64,000 nucleotides of DNA from contig CAZVSU010000002.1 of assembly GCA_964629645.1 (NCBI GenBank), forward strand, positions 1 through 64,000. The letters are read 5' to 3'. The notes below the pieces were generated by a model. It made no database searches and was not told the DNA's origin. It saw only the letters and a program-made list of their open reading frames with translations. Shown here piece after piece: positions 27,801 to 36,040 of the stretch. This DNA comes from JAAKFL01 sp964629645 (GTDB lineage: Bacteria; Chlamydiota; Chlamydiia; Chlamydiales; SLFE01). Made by a program: the position numbers and the translations under genes. Numbering within the stretch: the first letter of the stretch is position 1; each line of letters starts with the position of its first letter.

Positions 27801-29216
27801 TTAATTGAGTATGTTTGTTCCAGGACTCGCCTTTTTGAACAATTCGAGAGACTCATCGTCAATTTTGCGGCAATTCACCAATCTCAGAGTCGATAAAGAA
27901 TCGATGTTGACTCCTAAATCAATCAACCCCTCTCCCCTAATGAGTGAACAGTCCGATAGGTCCAAAAAAGTCAACCCTCTGCATTGCCTCGAGATTGCGG
28001 TGAGAGCTTCATCATTGACCCGTGTAAAAATTAAAATCAACTCGGAAAGCCTCGGACAGCTTGTCGCCACTAAATCGAAATCATCCGAATCTAACTGGTC
28101 GCAATAAGAGAGGTTGAGATGAATCAATCCAGTGAGGCTGGCAAGCCCCCCCCAGGACCTAAAAGTCAACTGGGTGTTTTTTGATAGATTGAGCTTGATC
28201 AGACCAGGCGTGTTGTCTAATAGAGTCAAAAGAGTGTCGTCATCGAGCCACGGGCAATTGGAAAGCGAAAGTTGCTTCACTTTTGGGAATGAGGCGAGCA
28301 AATCTTCGTGCAGACCTGACGAATCGGAAATGTCGAAACCAACAAGGCGCGGTATGGATTGGATCAAAAACACGAGGCGGCTGTCTTCAGGAACCGAGCC
28401 TCTGCAGGTCAGAAAAGTCACCTGTTTTTTTAAAAACTCAAAAACGATAAGACCCTGATCGAGGATGTGATCAATGATCATTTCAAGCCCTTCTCCAAGC
28501 CGGTTTTGGACCTTGAGGCCAAAATTCTGCTCGTTGATAAACGCGCAGCATTCGTTTTCTAGTTCTTTAAGAAACTCTTTCTGTGCCAGCTTTAAGTGTG
28601 GTATGACGTTTTCATTTGTCAAATAGCGTTTATAGACCTGCGATGCAAAGGAGACCATATTCTCCATCCCGAGTTTCTGGGCTTGCCGAATAAAGTTGAG
28701 AATATATTTTGGCTCCTCCCGCCAGAGAAACTCGATAGATCCGGTCGCGACAAACTCCTTAATATGGTCAAAAAAGGACAATTTTATACGAGGCATTTCA
28801 ATTTGCTGCCGCTTTTTTCTTGTCTTTGTTCTTTTGATTAAGTCGCGAAAAAAAGGAGATTGGGATGAGAACATGAAACTTGAAACAGGAATCTCCTGCT
28901 CTTGAATCATAAAGTCGATATCCAGCGGTATTGTGTGTTCAAGAGCCTTGTGCTGCTTTTGTATGGCTAAGGCAATTGATTTTGCTCGATCCGAGTCTAA
29001 GCGTCCTTCTTCATAGGCCTTGCTGAGCCAGGAAAAAACAGTTTTCATGAATTGATCGCCGCCGGAGGTGATCCATGTCTTATCTTCACACGATTCAATA
29101 TAAAACCTTGCGATCGTCTCGAGGTCTCTTTGCTTCAAGGCTTCGAGCGCCTCCTCTTCCGTTTTTGCTTCTTTAAGAAACCAAAACGGTTTCGACATAA
29201 AAAAGGGCCATTTCAT
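27801..29216 (-). CDS. BTB/POZ-like and leucine-rich-repeat protein, effector candidate
   Basis: The protein has 471 residues. Residues about 97-165 resemble a BTB/POZ domain (LDIDFMIQEQEIPVSSFMFS, QSPFFRDLI and ATGSIEFLW). Residues about 260-471 are leucine-rich repeats of the F-box/AMN1 type, with successive LxxLxLSxCxxLxD units. BTB-LRR proteins are known from amoeba-associated chlamydiae as putative T3S effectors that could plug into host cullin ubiquitin ligases; that role is inference here. It sits on the opposite strand between ribF and ychF, adjacent to the T3S cluster, a position with no gene in C. trachomatis. No strong RBS is visible. Confidence 0.7.
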   Translation of the reverse strand: MKWPFFMSKPFWFLKEAKTEEEALEALKQRDLETIARFYIESCEDKTWITSGGDQFMKTVFSWLSKAYEEGRLDSDRAKSIALAIQKQHKALEHTIPLDIDFMIQEQEIPVSSFMFSSQSPFFRDLIKRTKTRKKRQQIEMPRIKLSFFDHIKEFVATGSIEFLWREEPKYILNFIRQAQKLGMENMVSFASQVYKRYLTNENVIPHLKLAQKEFLKELENECCAFINEQNFGLKVQNRLGEGLEMIIDHILDQGLIVFEFLKKQVTFLTCRGSVPEDSRLVFLIQSIPRLVGFDISDSSGLHEDLLASFPKVKQLSLSNCPWLDDDTLLTLLDNTPGLIKLNLSKNTQLTFRSWGGLASLTGLIHLNLSYCDQLDSDDFDLVATSCPRLSELILIFTRVNDEALTAISRQCRGLTFLDLSDCSLIRGEGLIDLGVNIDSLSTLRLVNCRKIDDESLELFKKASPGTNILN

Positions 29217-29280
29217 ATTTGAAGATTAGCCAAAATGAGAGTTAAATGACAAATTTAAAGAGAAGAACGCTCAAGGAATT

Positions 29281-30375
29281 TTAATTGTGGCGGAATAGGA
29301 TCACATCGCCGTCCTGGACGATGTAGTCTCTTCCTTCTGAACGAAGAAGTCCTTTTTCTTTGACTTGGTTGCGCCCCCCGCAAGCGACCATATCGTCAAA
29401 AGCGGCCACCTCAGCGCGAATAAATCCTTTTTGAATATCCGTATGAATTTTGCCGGCGGCAGCGACTGCTGTATCCCCTTGGTGGATCGTCCACGCCCGG
29501 GTTTCCAACTCTCCCGTCGTCAAATACACGATAAGCCCCAGCATATCGAAAGACGCTTTCGCAAGGCGCTGCAGACCCGACTCCTTTAAGCCGGCGCTGG
29601 AGAGAAACTCTGCCCTCTCCTCTGGATCTAACTGAGCAATTTCTTCCTCGATTTTAGCGCAAATCGGCAGAAAACCGCTGTCTTCTTTTTCGGCGTAGCG
29701 GCGCACTTTTTCAACGAATTCATTTTCCATGCTCGGGAGCGAATCTTCGGACACGTTGGCAACGTAAAGAACTTTCTTGTTTGTCAAAAACTGATACGGC
29801 TTTAAAAGCTCTTGTTCTTCAGGGCTGAGTGTCAGGGCTCTTAACGGCCGATTTTCGTTGAGATGCTCAATGACTTTCTTCATGAGATCATAGGTCGGAA
29901 GACACTCTTTGTTCCCTTTGGACTGTTTGAGCAGCTTATCGGCACTTTTTTCCGCAGATTGCAAATCGGCAAGAACCAGCTCTGTGTTGATCACTTCGAT
30001 ATCGTCGATGGGATCGATTTGCCCCGCAACATGCACAACGTTAGGGTCTTCAAAACAGCGGACAATATGGACGATCGCGTCTGTCTCGCGTATGTTCGAG
30101 AGAAACTTGTTGCCCAGTCCTTCTCCTTTCGACGCGCCTTTCACAAGGCCGGCAATATCAACAAACTGGGTTGTCGCCGGCACAATTTGTTTGCTTTTGC
30201 TGATTTTAGACAGTTCTTGAAGCCGACTGTCTTCAATGGGGACGATGCCTATGTTAGGATCAATTGTGCAAAAGGGATAATTAGACGCTTCCGCTAAATT
30301 TGCGGTGAGGGCGTTGAAGAGGGTCGATTTTCCAACGTTGGGAAGACCAACGATGCCACATGATAATTCTGCCAT
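29281..30375 (-). CDS. ychF: Redox-regulated ATPase/GTPase YchF
   Basis: The protein has 364 residues from the ATG at 30375; a longer frame adds 30 residues with no RBS. The Obg-family motifs are GLPNVGKSTLFNAL and DIAGLVKGASKGEGLGNKFL. The nucleotide-specificity motif is in the NxxE form, and a C-terminal TGS-like domain ends VQDGDVILFRHN. YchF (OLA1) prefers ATP and associates with ribosomes. It lies before sctU as in Chlamydia, but on the opposite strand from the T3S genes. Confidence 0.95.
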   Translation of the reverse strand: MAELSCGIVGLPNVGKSTLFNALTANLAEASNYPFCTIDPNIGIVPIEDSRLQELSKISKSKQIVPATTQFVDIAGLVKGASKGEGLGNKFLSNIRETDAIVHIVRCFEDPNVVHVAGQIDPIDDIEVINTELVLADLQSAEKSADKLLKQSKGNKECLPTYDLMKKVIEHLNENRPLRALTLSPEEQELLKPYQFLTNKKVLYVANVSEDSLPSMENEFVEKVRRYAEKEDSGFLPICAKIEEEIAQLDPEERAEFLSSAGLKESGLQRLAKASFDMLGLIVYLTTGELETRAWTIHQGDTAVAAAGKIHTDIQKGFIRAEVAAFDDMVACGGRNQVKEKGLLRSEGRDYIVQDGDVILFRHN

Positions 30376-30458
30376 GACGACAGTGTAAAACGTCTTGGAT
30401 TTGATGAAAAGTAGAAAAAAACAACCCATTAAGAGCCAATACGATGTGTAATTATTTC

Positions 30459-30488
30459 TTGACATAGCCTAACAAAGAATATTATACT
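30459..30488 (+). promoter_or_regulatory. Putative promoter of the sctU-sctV-copN operon
   Basis: TTGACA (30459-30464), an 18-base spacer and TATACT (30483-30488) point rightward, giving a 5' leader of about 145 bases before sctU. Confidence 0.55.
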
Positions 30489-30505
30489 AAAGTTGAGGGG
30501 AAACG

Positions 30506-30535
30506 ATGAGGCTTGTAGGAATGAGTGGGTTGTGA
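30506..30535 (+). other. Nine-codon reading frame in the sctU leader
   Basis: An ATG with GAGGGG five bases upstream opens a frame encoding MRLVGMSGL and then stops, about 100 bases before sctU. The RBS is stronger than that of sctU itself. It may be a translated upstream frame or chance. Confidence 0.25.
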
Positions 30536-30639
30536 CATATCCATTGCTTTTCGAATTTGGCTTATCATTGCTTAATTTTTGGACAAAACGAGCAAATTCT
30601 CCGTATTTTTAATTATTTTCATAGAATATTGGTAGTATT

Positions 30640-31713
30640 ATGGGTGAAAAAACCGAAAAGGCCACCCCGAAGAAGCTCAGAGACGCCCGAAAAAAGGGTC
30701 AGGTCGCAAAGTCTCAAGATCTCCCCTCAGCTTTTACTTTTATCGCCTCCATTTCAGCCGTTCTCGTCTCTGTCGGGTATCTTTATTCGACCATGGCTAA
30801 TTTTACGACGTCTATCATGGGCTCGATCACAAATCCCGATTTATTGCGGACGATCGTCAGCTTCTACGGCCAAGCCGTTTGGACGATCTTCACCCTTTCG
30901 GCCCCGATCGCAGTCTTTGTGGCCTTTGTGGGAGTCCTCGTTAATTTTTTGGCAATTGGACCGGTTTTCTCGGTTCAGGTGTTTAAGCCCGATATCAAAA
31001 AGTTTGATCCGGTTCAAAACATCAAGGCAAAATTTAAGTTCAAGACGCTCTTCGAGTTACTCAAATCAATGTTTAAGATTACAGTCGCCGGTTTCTTAAT
31101 CTACCAAGTGATGTACAAAAGCCTTCCCGTTTTAACCAAAACAGTCTCACTCCCCCTCATCGGCTCGCTTTTGGTCTTTTATTCTTTTTTGTTCGAAGTT
31201 TTGTGGAAAGTTGGTTTATTATTCATTATAGTGGCAGTAGCGGACTTCGTTTACCAAAGACGGAATTTTGCCAAAGAAATGAAAATGGAAAAGTTTGAGG
31301 TCAAGCAGGAGTATAAGAACACGGAAGGAGATCCCCAGATCAAGAGCAAGCGAAAGCAAATTGCTCAGGAGATCGCCTACCAAGATGGTCCAGCAGCAGG
31401 CGTGAAGAAGTCAAAGGCAGTGGTCACCAACCCCACTCATTTGGCGATCGCAATAGAATATGACCGCGAGCTCGACCAAGCGCCTTGGATCACGGCAATG
31501 GGTAAAGATAAAATGGCAGAACAGATGATTCAACTTGCGAATTTGTACGAAAAGCCCGTAATCCGCAATATCGGACTTGCCCACATGCTTTGGGACAGTG
31601 GCGAATTATACGATTATGTCCCTGAAGAGACCTACGAACTAATGGCAGAACTACTGCGCTACTTGGCCACCTTGGAAGAAGGCGGCCCTTTGACAGTTGA
31701 CGATTTAGAATAA
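30640..31713 (+). CDS. sctU: Type III secretion export apparatus switch protein SctU
   Basis: The 357-residue protein of the FlhB/YscU/CdsU family begins MGEKTEKATPKKLRDARKKG. It has four membrane helices (about 30-215) and the self-cleaving NPTH motif (264-267) in the cytoplasmic domain. Cleavage between Asn and Pro switches substrate class during needle assembly. Length equals the chlamydial homologue (about 360). It is followed 17 bases later by sctV. A GTG or upstream start is not needed, although the RBS is weak. Confidence 0.96.
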   Translation: MGEKTEKATPKKLRDARKKGQVAKSQDLPSAFTFIASISAVLVSVGYLYSTMANFTTSIMGSITNPDLLRTIVSFYGQAVWTIFTLSAPIAVFVAFVGVLVNFLAIGPVFSVQVFKPDIKKFDPVQNIKAKFKFKTLFELLKSMFKITVAGFLIYQVMYKSLPVLTKTVSLPLIGSLLVFYSFLFEVLWKVGLLFIIVAVADFVYQRRNFAKEMKMEKFEVKQEYKNTEGDPQIKSKRKQIAQEIAYQDGPAAGVKKSKAVVTNPTHLAIAIEYDRELDQAPWITAMGKDKMAEQMIQLANLYEKPVIRNIGLAHMLWDSGELYDYVPEETYELMAELLRYLATLEEGGPLTVDDLE

Positions 31714-31730
31714 AAGGACCAGAACCGATT

Positions 31731-33920
31731 ATGTTTAAAGGCCTCAAATCCATCCTTGACGGGATCACCGCAAGACTCGGCGGGCAGCGCTCGGTCGACA
31801 ACATTTCAGCATCGAGCGACCTCGCTATCGTCTTGCTTTTAATCGGCGTTCTCTGCCTGATCGTGATTCCCGTACCCCCTTGGATGCTGAACTACTTCAT
31901 CGCACTCAACTTAGCGATCGCAATTGCGATTCTGGTGATCTCAGTCTACATCAGCAGCGCTGTCGAACTTTCGATTTTCCCCTCATTGCTATTGATCACA
32001 ACCCTCTACAGATTGGGACTCAATATCGCGACGACGCGGCAAATTTTACTCCAAGCCGATGCCGGTGACATTATTGCATCGTTCGGAGGTTTTGTCGTCG
32101 GGGGCAACTTCGTCGTCGGGGGTATTATCTTTTTGATCATCACGCTGGTTCAATTCATCGTCATTGTCAAAGGATCTGAAAGGGTTGCCGAGGTGGCAGC
32201 CCGTTTTACATTGGATGCAATGCCGGGTAAACAAATGAGCATCGATGCCGACCTTCGGGCCGGCATTATTGATTCCGACCAAGCCCGAGAAAAGAGACTG
32301 ATGATCCAAAAAGAAAGCCAGCTTTACGGAGCCATGGACGGAGCCATGAAGTTTGTCAAAGGAGATGCCATTGCCGGGCTTGTCATCACCTTAATCAATA
32401 TTGTCGGCGGTCTGATCATCGGGGTCAGCATGAGAGGCATGGAAACGATGCAAGCTGTCCAGACCTATTCGCTTCTTTCCATTGGCGACGGGCTTGTCTC
32501 GCAGATTCCCGCGCTTATGATCTCAGTCACTGCCGGTATCGTCACGACACGCGTTTCCAGCGATAAAGCGAACACAAATTTAGGCGCCGATATATCCGGA
32601 CAAATCCTTCAACAACCTAAAGCGCTCCTCATCGCTGCCGGGATTATTATGGCCATGGGCCTCATTCCCGGTTTTCCCATAGGACCTTTTATGCTTATAG
32701 CCGCTGCGCTCGGGATAATGGGTTATGCGCTTTGGACAGCTCAAGAGCTTAGAGCCGAACGCTCTGTTGGAGAAAGAGGCGGTGCGACTGTCTCTAGTGG
32801 TGCTGATTCATCTTCCTCACCTTCAGTGTCGACAACGGTGAAGGGACATAAAGTCGTTTCAGGGGGCGGCATTGACTCCTACGCACTCACTTTGCCGGTG
32901 ATTCTAGAAGTCGGGCCGCAAATGTCGGCTTTGATTCAATCATCCCAAAAAGGCAGGCAGGTCAGCTTTATCGACCAAATGATCCCAAAAATGAGACACG
33001 CCCTCTATCACGACTTGGGGGTCAGATTTCCCGGCGTCCACGTAAGAACAGATTCACCCTCTTTAGATAAAGATGAATACTCCATTCACCTCAACGAGGT
33101 CCCGATCATTCGTGGTAAAATTTTAGAAAATATGGTGCTGACAAATGAAACAGAGGAGAACTTGCAGCGCTATAATCTTCCCTTTACCACGTACAAAAAT
33201 TCCTTAGGCCTTCCCTCTCAATGGGTCGAGGACCGCTACAAAGAGCTGCTCGACAAAGCAGGAATCAAATACTGGGGACCTCTTGAGGTGGTGATTTTGC
33301 ACCTTTCCTATTTTTTCCGGGCTTATGCCGGAGAATTTTTAGGAATTCAAGAATCGAAAGCGATGCTAGAGTTTATGGAAAAGTCGTTCCCCGATCTTGT
33401 GAAAGAAGTCACGCGGCTGATTCCCCTGCAAAAGATGACCGATATTTTTAAACGGCTCATCCAGGAACAGATTTCGGTAAAAGACCTAAGAACAATACTC
33501 GAATCGCTTGGCGAGTGGGCGCAAACAGAAAAAGACACCGTTCTCCTGACCGAATATGTCCGCTCCTCGCTCAAAAGATACATCAGCTATAAATACTCTC
33601 AGGGTCAATCGGTTTTGTCCGTTTATATTTTAGACCCTGAAATTGAAGATATGGTACGAGGTGCCATCAAACAAACCTCAGCGGGTTCCTACTTAGCCCT
33701 CGATCCCGACTCCGTCCAATTGATTTTACAAAGCGTCCGAAGCACAGTCGCTCCTCCGCCTCCGGGCGGCCAGCCGCCTGTGATTCTCACCGCTATCGAC
33801 GTCCGACGATTCGTTCGCAAGCTCATCGAAATGGAATTTTCCGATATCTCGGTGGTCTCCTATCAGGAGGTGGTCTCCGATATCCGTATACAACCGCTGG
33901 GACGAATACAAATCTCTTAA
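31731..33920 (+). CDS. sctV: Type III secretion export gate protein SctV
   Basis: This 729-residue protein of the FlhA/LcrD/CdsV family has about eight membrane helices in residues 25-345, with the FHIPEP-like core (GFVVGGNFVVGGIIF, MPGKQMSIDADLRAG). A Ser-rich linker follows, and a cytoplasmic domain of about 350 residues forms the nonameric export ring. It selects chaperone-substrate complexes. All parts are present and the length is normal. It is placed between sctU and copN, as in Chlamydia. Confidence 0.96.
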   Translation: MFKGLKSILDGITARLGGQRSVDNISASSDLAIVLLLIGVLCLIVIPVPPWMLNYFIALNLAIAIAILVISVYISSAVELSIFPSLLLITTLYRLGLNIATTRQILLQADAGDIIASFGGFVVGGNFVVGGIIFLIITLVQFIVIVKGSERVAEVAARFTLDAMPGKQMSIDADLRAGIIDSDQAREKRLMIQKESQLYGAMDGAMKFVKGDAIAGLVITLINIVGGLIIGVSMRGMETMQAVQTYSLLSIGDGLVSQIPALMISVTAGIVTTRVSSDKANTNLGADISGQILQQPKALLIAAGIIMAMGLIPGFPIGPFMLIAAALGIMGYALWTAQELRAERSVGERGGATVSSGADSSSSPSVSTTVKGHKVVSGGGIDSYALTLPVILEVGPQMSALIQSSQKGRQVSFIDQMIPKMRHALYHDLGVRFPGVHVRTDSPSLDKDEYSIHLNEVPIIRGKILENMVLTNETEENLQRYNLPFTTYKNSLGLPSQWVEDRYKELLDKAGIKYWGPLEVVILHLSYFFRAYAGEFLGIQESKAMLEFMEKSFPDLVKEVTRLIPLQKMTDIFKRLIQEQISVKDLRTILESLGEWAQTEKDTVLLTEYVRSSLKRYISYKYSQGQSVLSVYILDPEIEDMVRGAIKQTSAGSYLALDPDSVQLILQSVRSTVAPPPPGGQPPVILTAIDVRRFVRKLIEMEFSDISVVSYQEVVSDIRIQPLGRIQIS

Positions 33921-33938
33921 AGAGAAGGAAGGTGGACC

Positions 33939-34985
33939 ATGGCCGACATGGGAGCACTCTATCAAGCAGCGCAGCAGATGATGCAAAATTATGACATCGA
34001 TAGCATCATCGCAAAAGACCAAATGCAAGATCTTCAGGCTCTTCTTGCGGAAAAAGTAGGCGTTAAGGCCGACGCAAAAGAGTCTCAACAGAAAGGGGAA
34101 GGTGTGCGGCAGCATATCTTGTCGAAAAACAAAATGAAAAAAAAGGCGCAAGGGTTGAAAAAACTTGTCAAAGCCGCGCCCACCCCCGAAACGAAAGAGG
34201 TCAAAGAAGTTGAAGGGAAAAAACCCACTGAAGAAGAGCTCTCATTTGAAGAGATGATCAAAGAGCTCAAGGAGAAAAGGCTTCCTCAGGACGAGCAGCT
34301 GAATCGTTACGAAAATGCGCGGTTTGTCATGGAACTCGCAGACGAAGACTCCTCGTCTTCAAGAGATATCATTGAGTATCTGATTCAACCGACCGGGCCC
34401 TATGGCAAACGCCCCGATCATGCCGACAAATGCCTCAAAACGGCCATTGACGCCACAGAAAAGCAAGTCAAAATGCTGACCGCCAAACATGGCGCCGATC
34501 ATGGCGATGTCGCTGCTGCTAAAGCAAGGCTTGGCAAGCTGCAGGACGCCGACGCCAAGTTGATGTCCCATATCGACACAAACCTTGCCAGCCAATACAC
34601 GGGAACATCAGTGGGACGAACTTTGCTATACAAAAGCAAAATTCGACAAGACACACTACGTCAAGTGCCTCTATTTCAGAATGAAGAAGAATTAAAAAAG
34701 GCGCTGCAAGAACTCGACAATCTCATTGATCCGACCGCTCACTACCAATGGTCATCAAAATACGACTACAAACAAATATTGGCTGTTTACAATGAATACG
34801 CAAGGGAGACATCTGAAATCTTGAACTCGGAAGGCACCAATATTCCTCCGGGACTATTGGCCAACAGAATCAAGATACTGCAAAATAACACATCCTTCAA
34901 GTTTGTGAATCGCGTCTTCGGAAACGAACTTGTCTGGGGAATGAAACAATGGAGCACAGATATCGGCAATCTAGCACTTAGTTAA
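33939..34985 (+). CDS. copN: CopN/SctW-like type III gatekeeper, probably 3'-truncated
   Basis: The protein has 348 residues. A Lys/Glu-rich N terminus (secretion and chaperone-binding region) is followed from about residue 85 by a helical YopN/HrpJ-like domain. CopN plugs the T3S system and controls when effectors leave; Scc1, encoded nearby, is its chaperone. C. trachomatis CopN is about 421 residues and ends in a TyeA-like part. Here the last codons (NLALS-stop) lie inside the palindromic repeat at 34975, next to an assembly gap, so the C-terminal portion is missing or displaced. AAGGAAGGTGG gives a strong RBS. Confidence 0.8.
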   Translation: MADMGALYQAAQQMMQNYDIDSIIAKDQMQDLQALLAEKVGVKADAKESQQKGEGVRQHILSKNKMKKKAQGLKKLVKAAPTPETKEVKEVEGKKPTEEELSFEEMIKELKEKRLPQDEQLNRYENARFVMELADEDSSSSRDIIEYLIQPTGPYGKRPDHADKCLKTAIDATEKQVKMLTAKHGADHGDVAAAKARLGKLQDADAKLMSHIDTNLASQYTGTSVGRTLLYKSKIRQDTLRQVPLFQNEEELKKALQELDNLIDPTAHYQWSSKYDYKQILAVYNEYARETSEILNSEGTNIPPGLLANRIKILQNNTSFKFVNRVFGNELVWGMKQWSTDIGNLALS

Positions 34986-35090
34986 CAAAGTTTTTGATCA
35001 AATTCGGCATGATAAGCGCCGCAATGAGCCGATTAAGATCGGTTCATCCCGGCGGCTTAGACGTCGAATTTGTAGAAAAGCTTTCTAGAG
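34975..35090. repeat. Palindromic repeat element (copy 3), compact form
   Basis: The left arm is 35 of 35 identical to positions 56-90 (from ACTTAGTTAAC onward). The right arm resembles 183-235 with several substitutions. The central tandem unit of copy 2 is absent, leaving the tight hairpin GAGCCGATTAAGATCGGTTC. It supplies the stop codon of copN and ends 5 bases before the N-gap. Confidence 0.85.
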
Positions 35091-35095
35091 TCAGC

Positions 35096-35105
35096 NNNNN
35101 NNNNN
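35096..35105. other. Assembly gap (10 N)
   Basis: Ten undetermined bases lie directly after the repeat copy, between copN and the small gene at 35130. Contigs often break at such repeats, so real sequence may be missing. Confidence 1.
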
Positions 35106-35129
35106 GGTGTCATAGACGAGTAAAAAAAT

Positions 35130-35540
35130 ATGCCGCGAAAAAAACGATCATTCGCCGATATCAAAAAAAATTTCCCTCAAGATATTACCTACGAAGTCAT
35201 TGCAAAACAGTTTCTCCAGTTTGCAAGGGATCGCTATCCGTCAGCCGAAAAAGCGCAGCAAAATGTCAATACGATCCTTTCTCGTGTCAACATTCAAGAT
35301 CCCGTCAAGTTAATCAAAGCTAAAATTATTCTCCTTGGTATGATGCGCAACGGAGTGAGGCAGGTCAACCCAAAGTACGTCTTCAACTCCCCCCAGCATC
35401 GGGATGAAGTGTCTGCTGCGATTATCGAAGCGCTTGAAACTCTAGAAGAAGAGCTCGAAGAGCTCGAAGAAGAGGCGTTCTTAGAGGAAGAAGAAGAGGA
35501 TATCGACCTCGACGATTTCACACTTGACCTTAAGTTTTAA
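35130..35540 (+). CDS. Small acidic helical protein, possible TyeA-like gatekeeper part
   Basis: The 136-residue protein has a basic N terminus, a helical middle and a very acidic tail (about 30 Glu/Asp). The segment with VFNSPQHRDEVSAAIIEALE and the Glu-rich end recalls the C-terminal region of TyeA (LFPLGVFSDEEQRQ and an acidic tail), the part missing from the truncated copN just upstream. That link is an inference from weak similarity and position. An in-frame stop at 35121 separates it from the gap, and its RBS is poor. It could equally be an independent lineage-specific T3S protein. Confidence 0.55.
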   Translation: MPRKKRSFADIKKNFPQDITYEVIAKQFLQFARDRYPSAEKAQQNVNTILSRVNIQDPVKLIKAKIILLGMMRNGVRQVNPKYVFNSPQHRDEVSAAIIEALETLEEELEELEEEAFLEEEEEDIDLDDFTLDLKF

Positions 35541-35554
35541 TAAGGAGGGGCGAG

Positions 35555-36022
35555 ATGCCCAAATCAATTTTAACCAATTTTGTTCAGGATCTGACCAGCG
35601 GGCTGGGCATGAAAATAAACATTGAAGAAAGCCCCTCGTATACGCTTGATGTCGCTGGCAAGGAGGTGAACCTCGAACTCGACGAAACGGGGGAATTCAT
35701 TGTCATCAGCATCGTTTTGGGACGAATTCCAAGCGGGCGGTACCGCCAGGATGTGCTCGAGCAGGCGCTCCGATCCAACGGATATCCTCCCCCCCATTTT
35801 GGATATTTCGGCTATAGCCAAATGGCAGACATCTTGGTCGTTCATCGAAAATATCATTTCTCAAAATTGAGCAAAAAACTGGTCATGGATTCCATCCCAC
35901 CTCTTATTCAGATGGCAGAAGAGTGGACCCGCGCACTCGATTCCTCAAGCGTTCCGATTGCGTCAAAATACGACCCCTCCACGGCCCCGAATATGCTCCA
36001 AATTTTAGGGATTGATTCTTAA
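35555..36022 (+). CDS. scc1: CesT/SycE-family type III secretion chaperone (Scc1-like)
   Basis: The 155-residue protein has the CesT fold pattern: an N-terminal helix (ILTNFVQDLTSGLGM), strands with LELDETGEFIVISIVLGRIP, and a C-terminal helix. Class I chaperones dimerise and deliver one or few substrates. Scc1 works with a partner for CopN. Its position between the copN region and malQ is the same as in C. trachomatis. AAGGAGGGG precedes the ATG. Confidence 0.88.
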   Translation: MPKSILTNFVQDLTSGLGMKINIEESPSYTLDVAGKEVNLELDETGEFIVISIVLGRIPSGRYRQDVLEQALRSNGYPPPHFGYFGYSQMADILVVHRKYHFSKLSKKLVMDSIPPLIQMAEEWTRALDSSSVPIASKYDPSTAPNMLQILGIDS

Positions 36023-36040
36023 CTTAAACTGACAGGCCTT

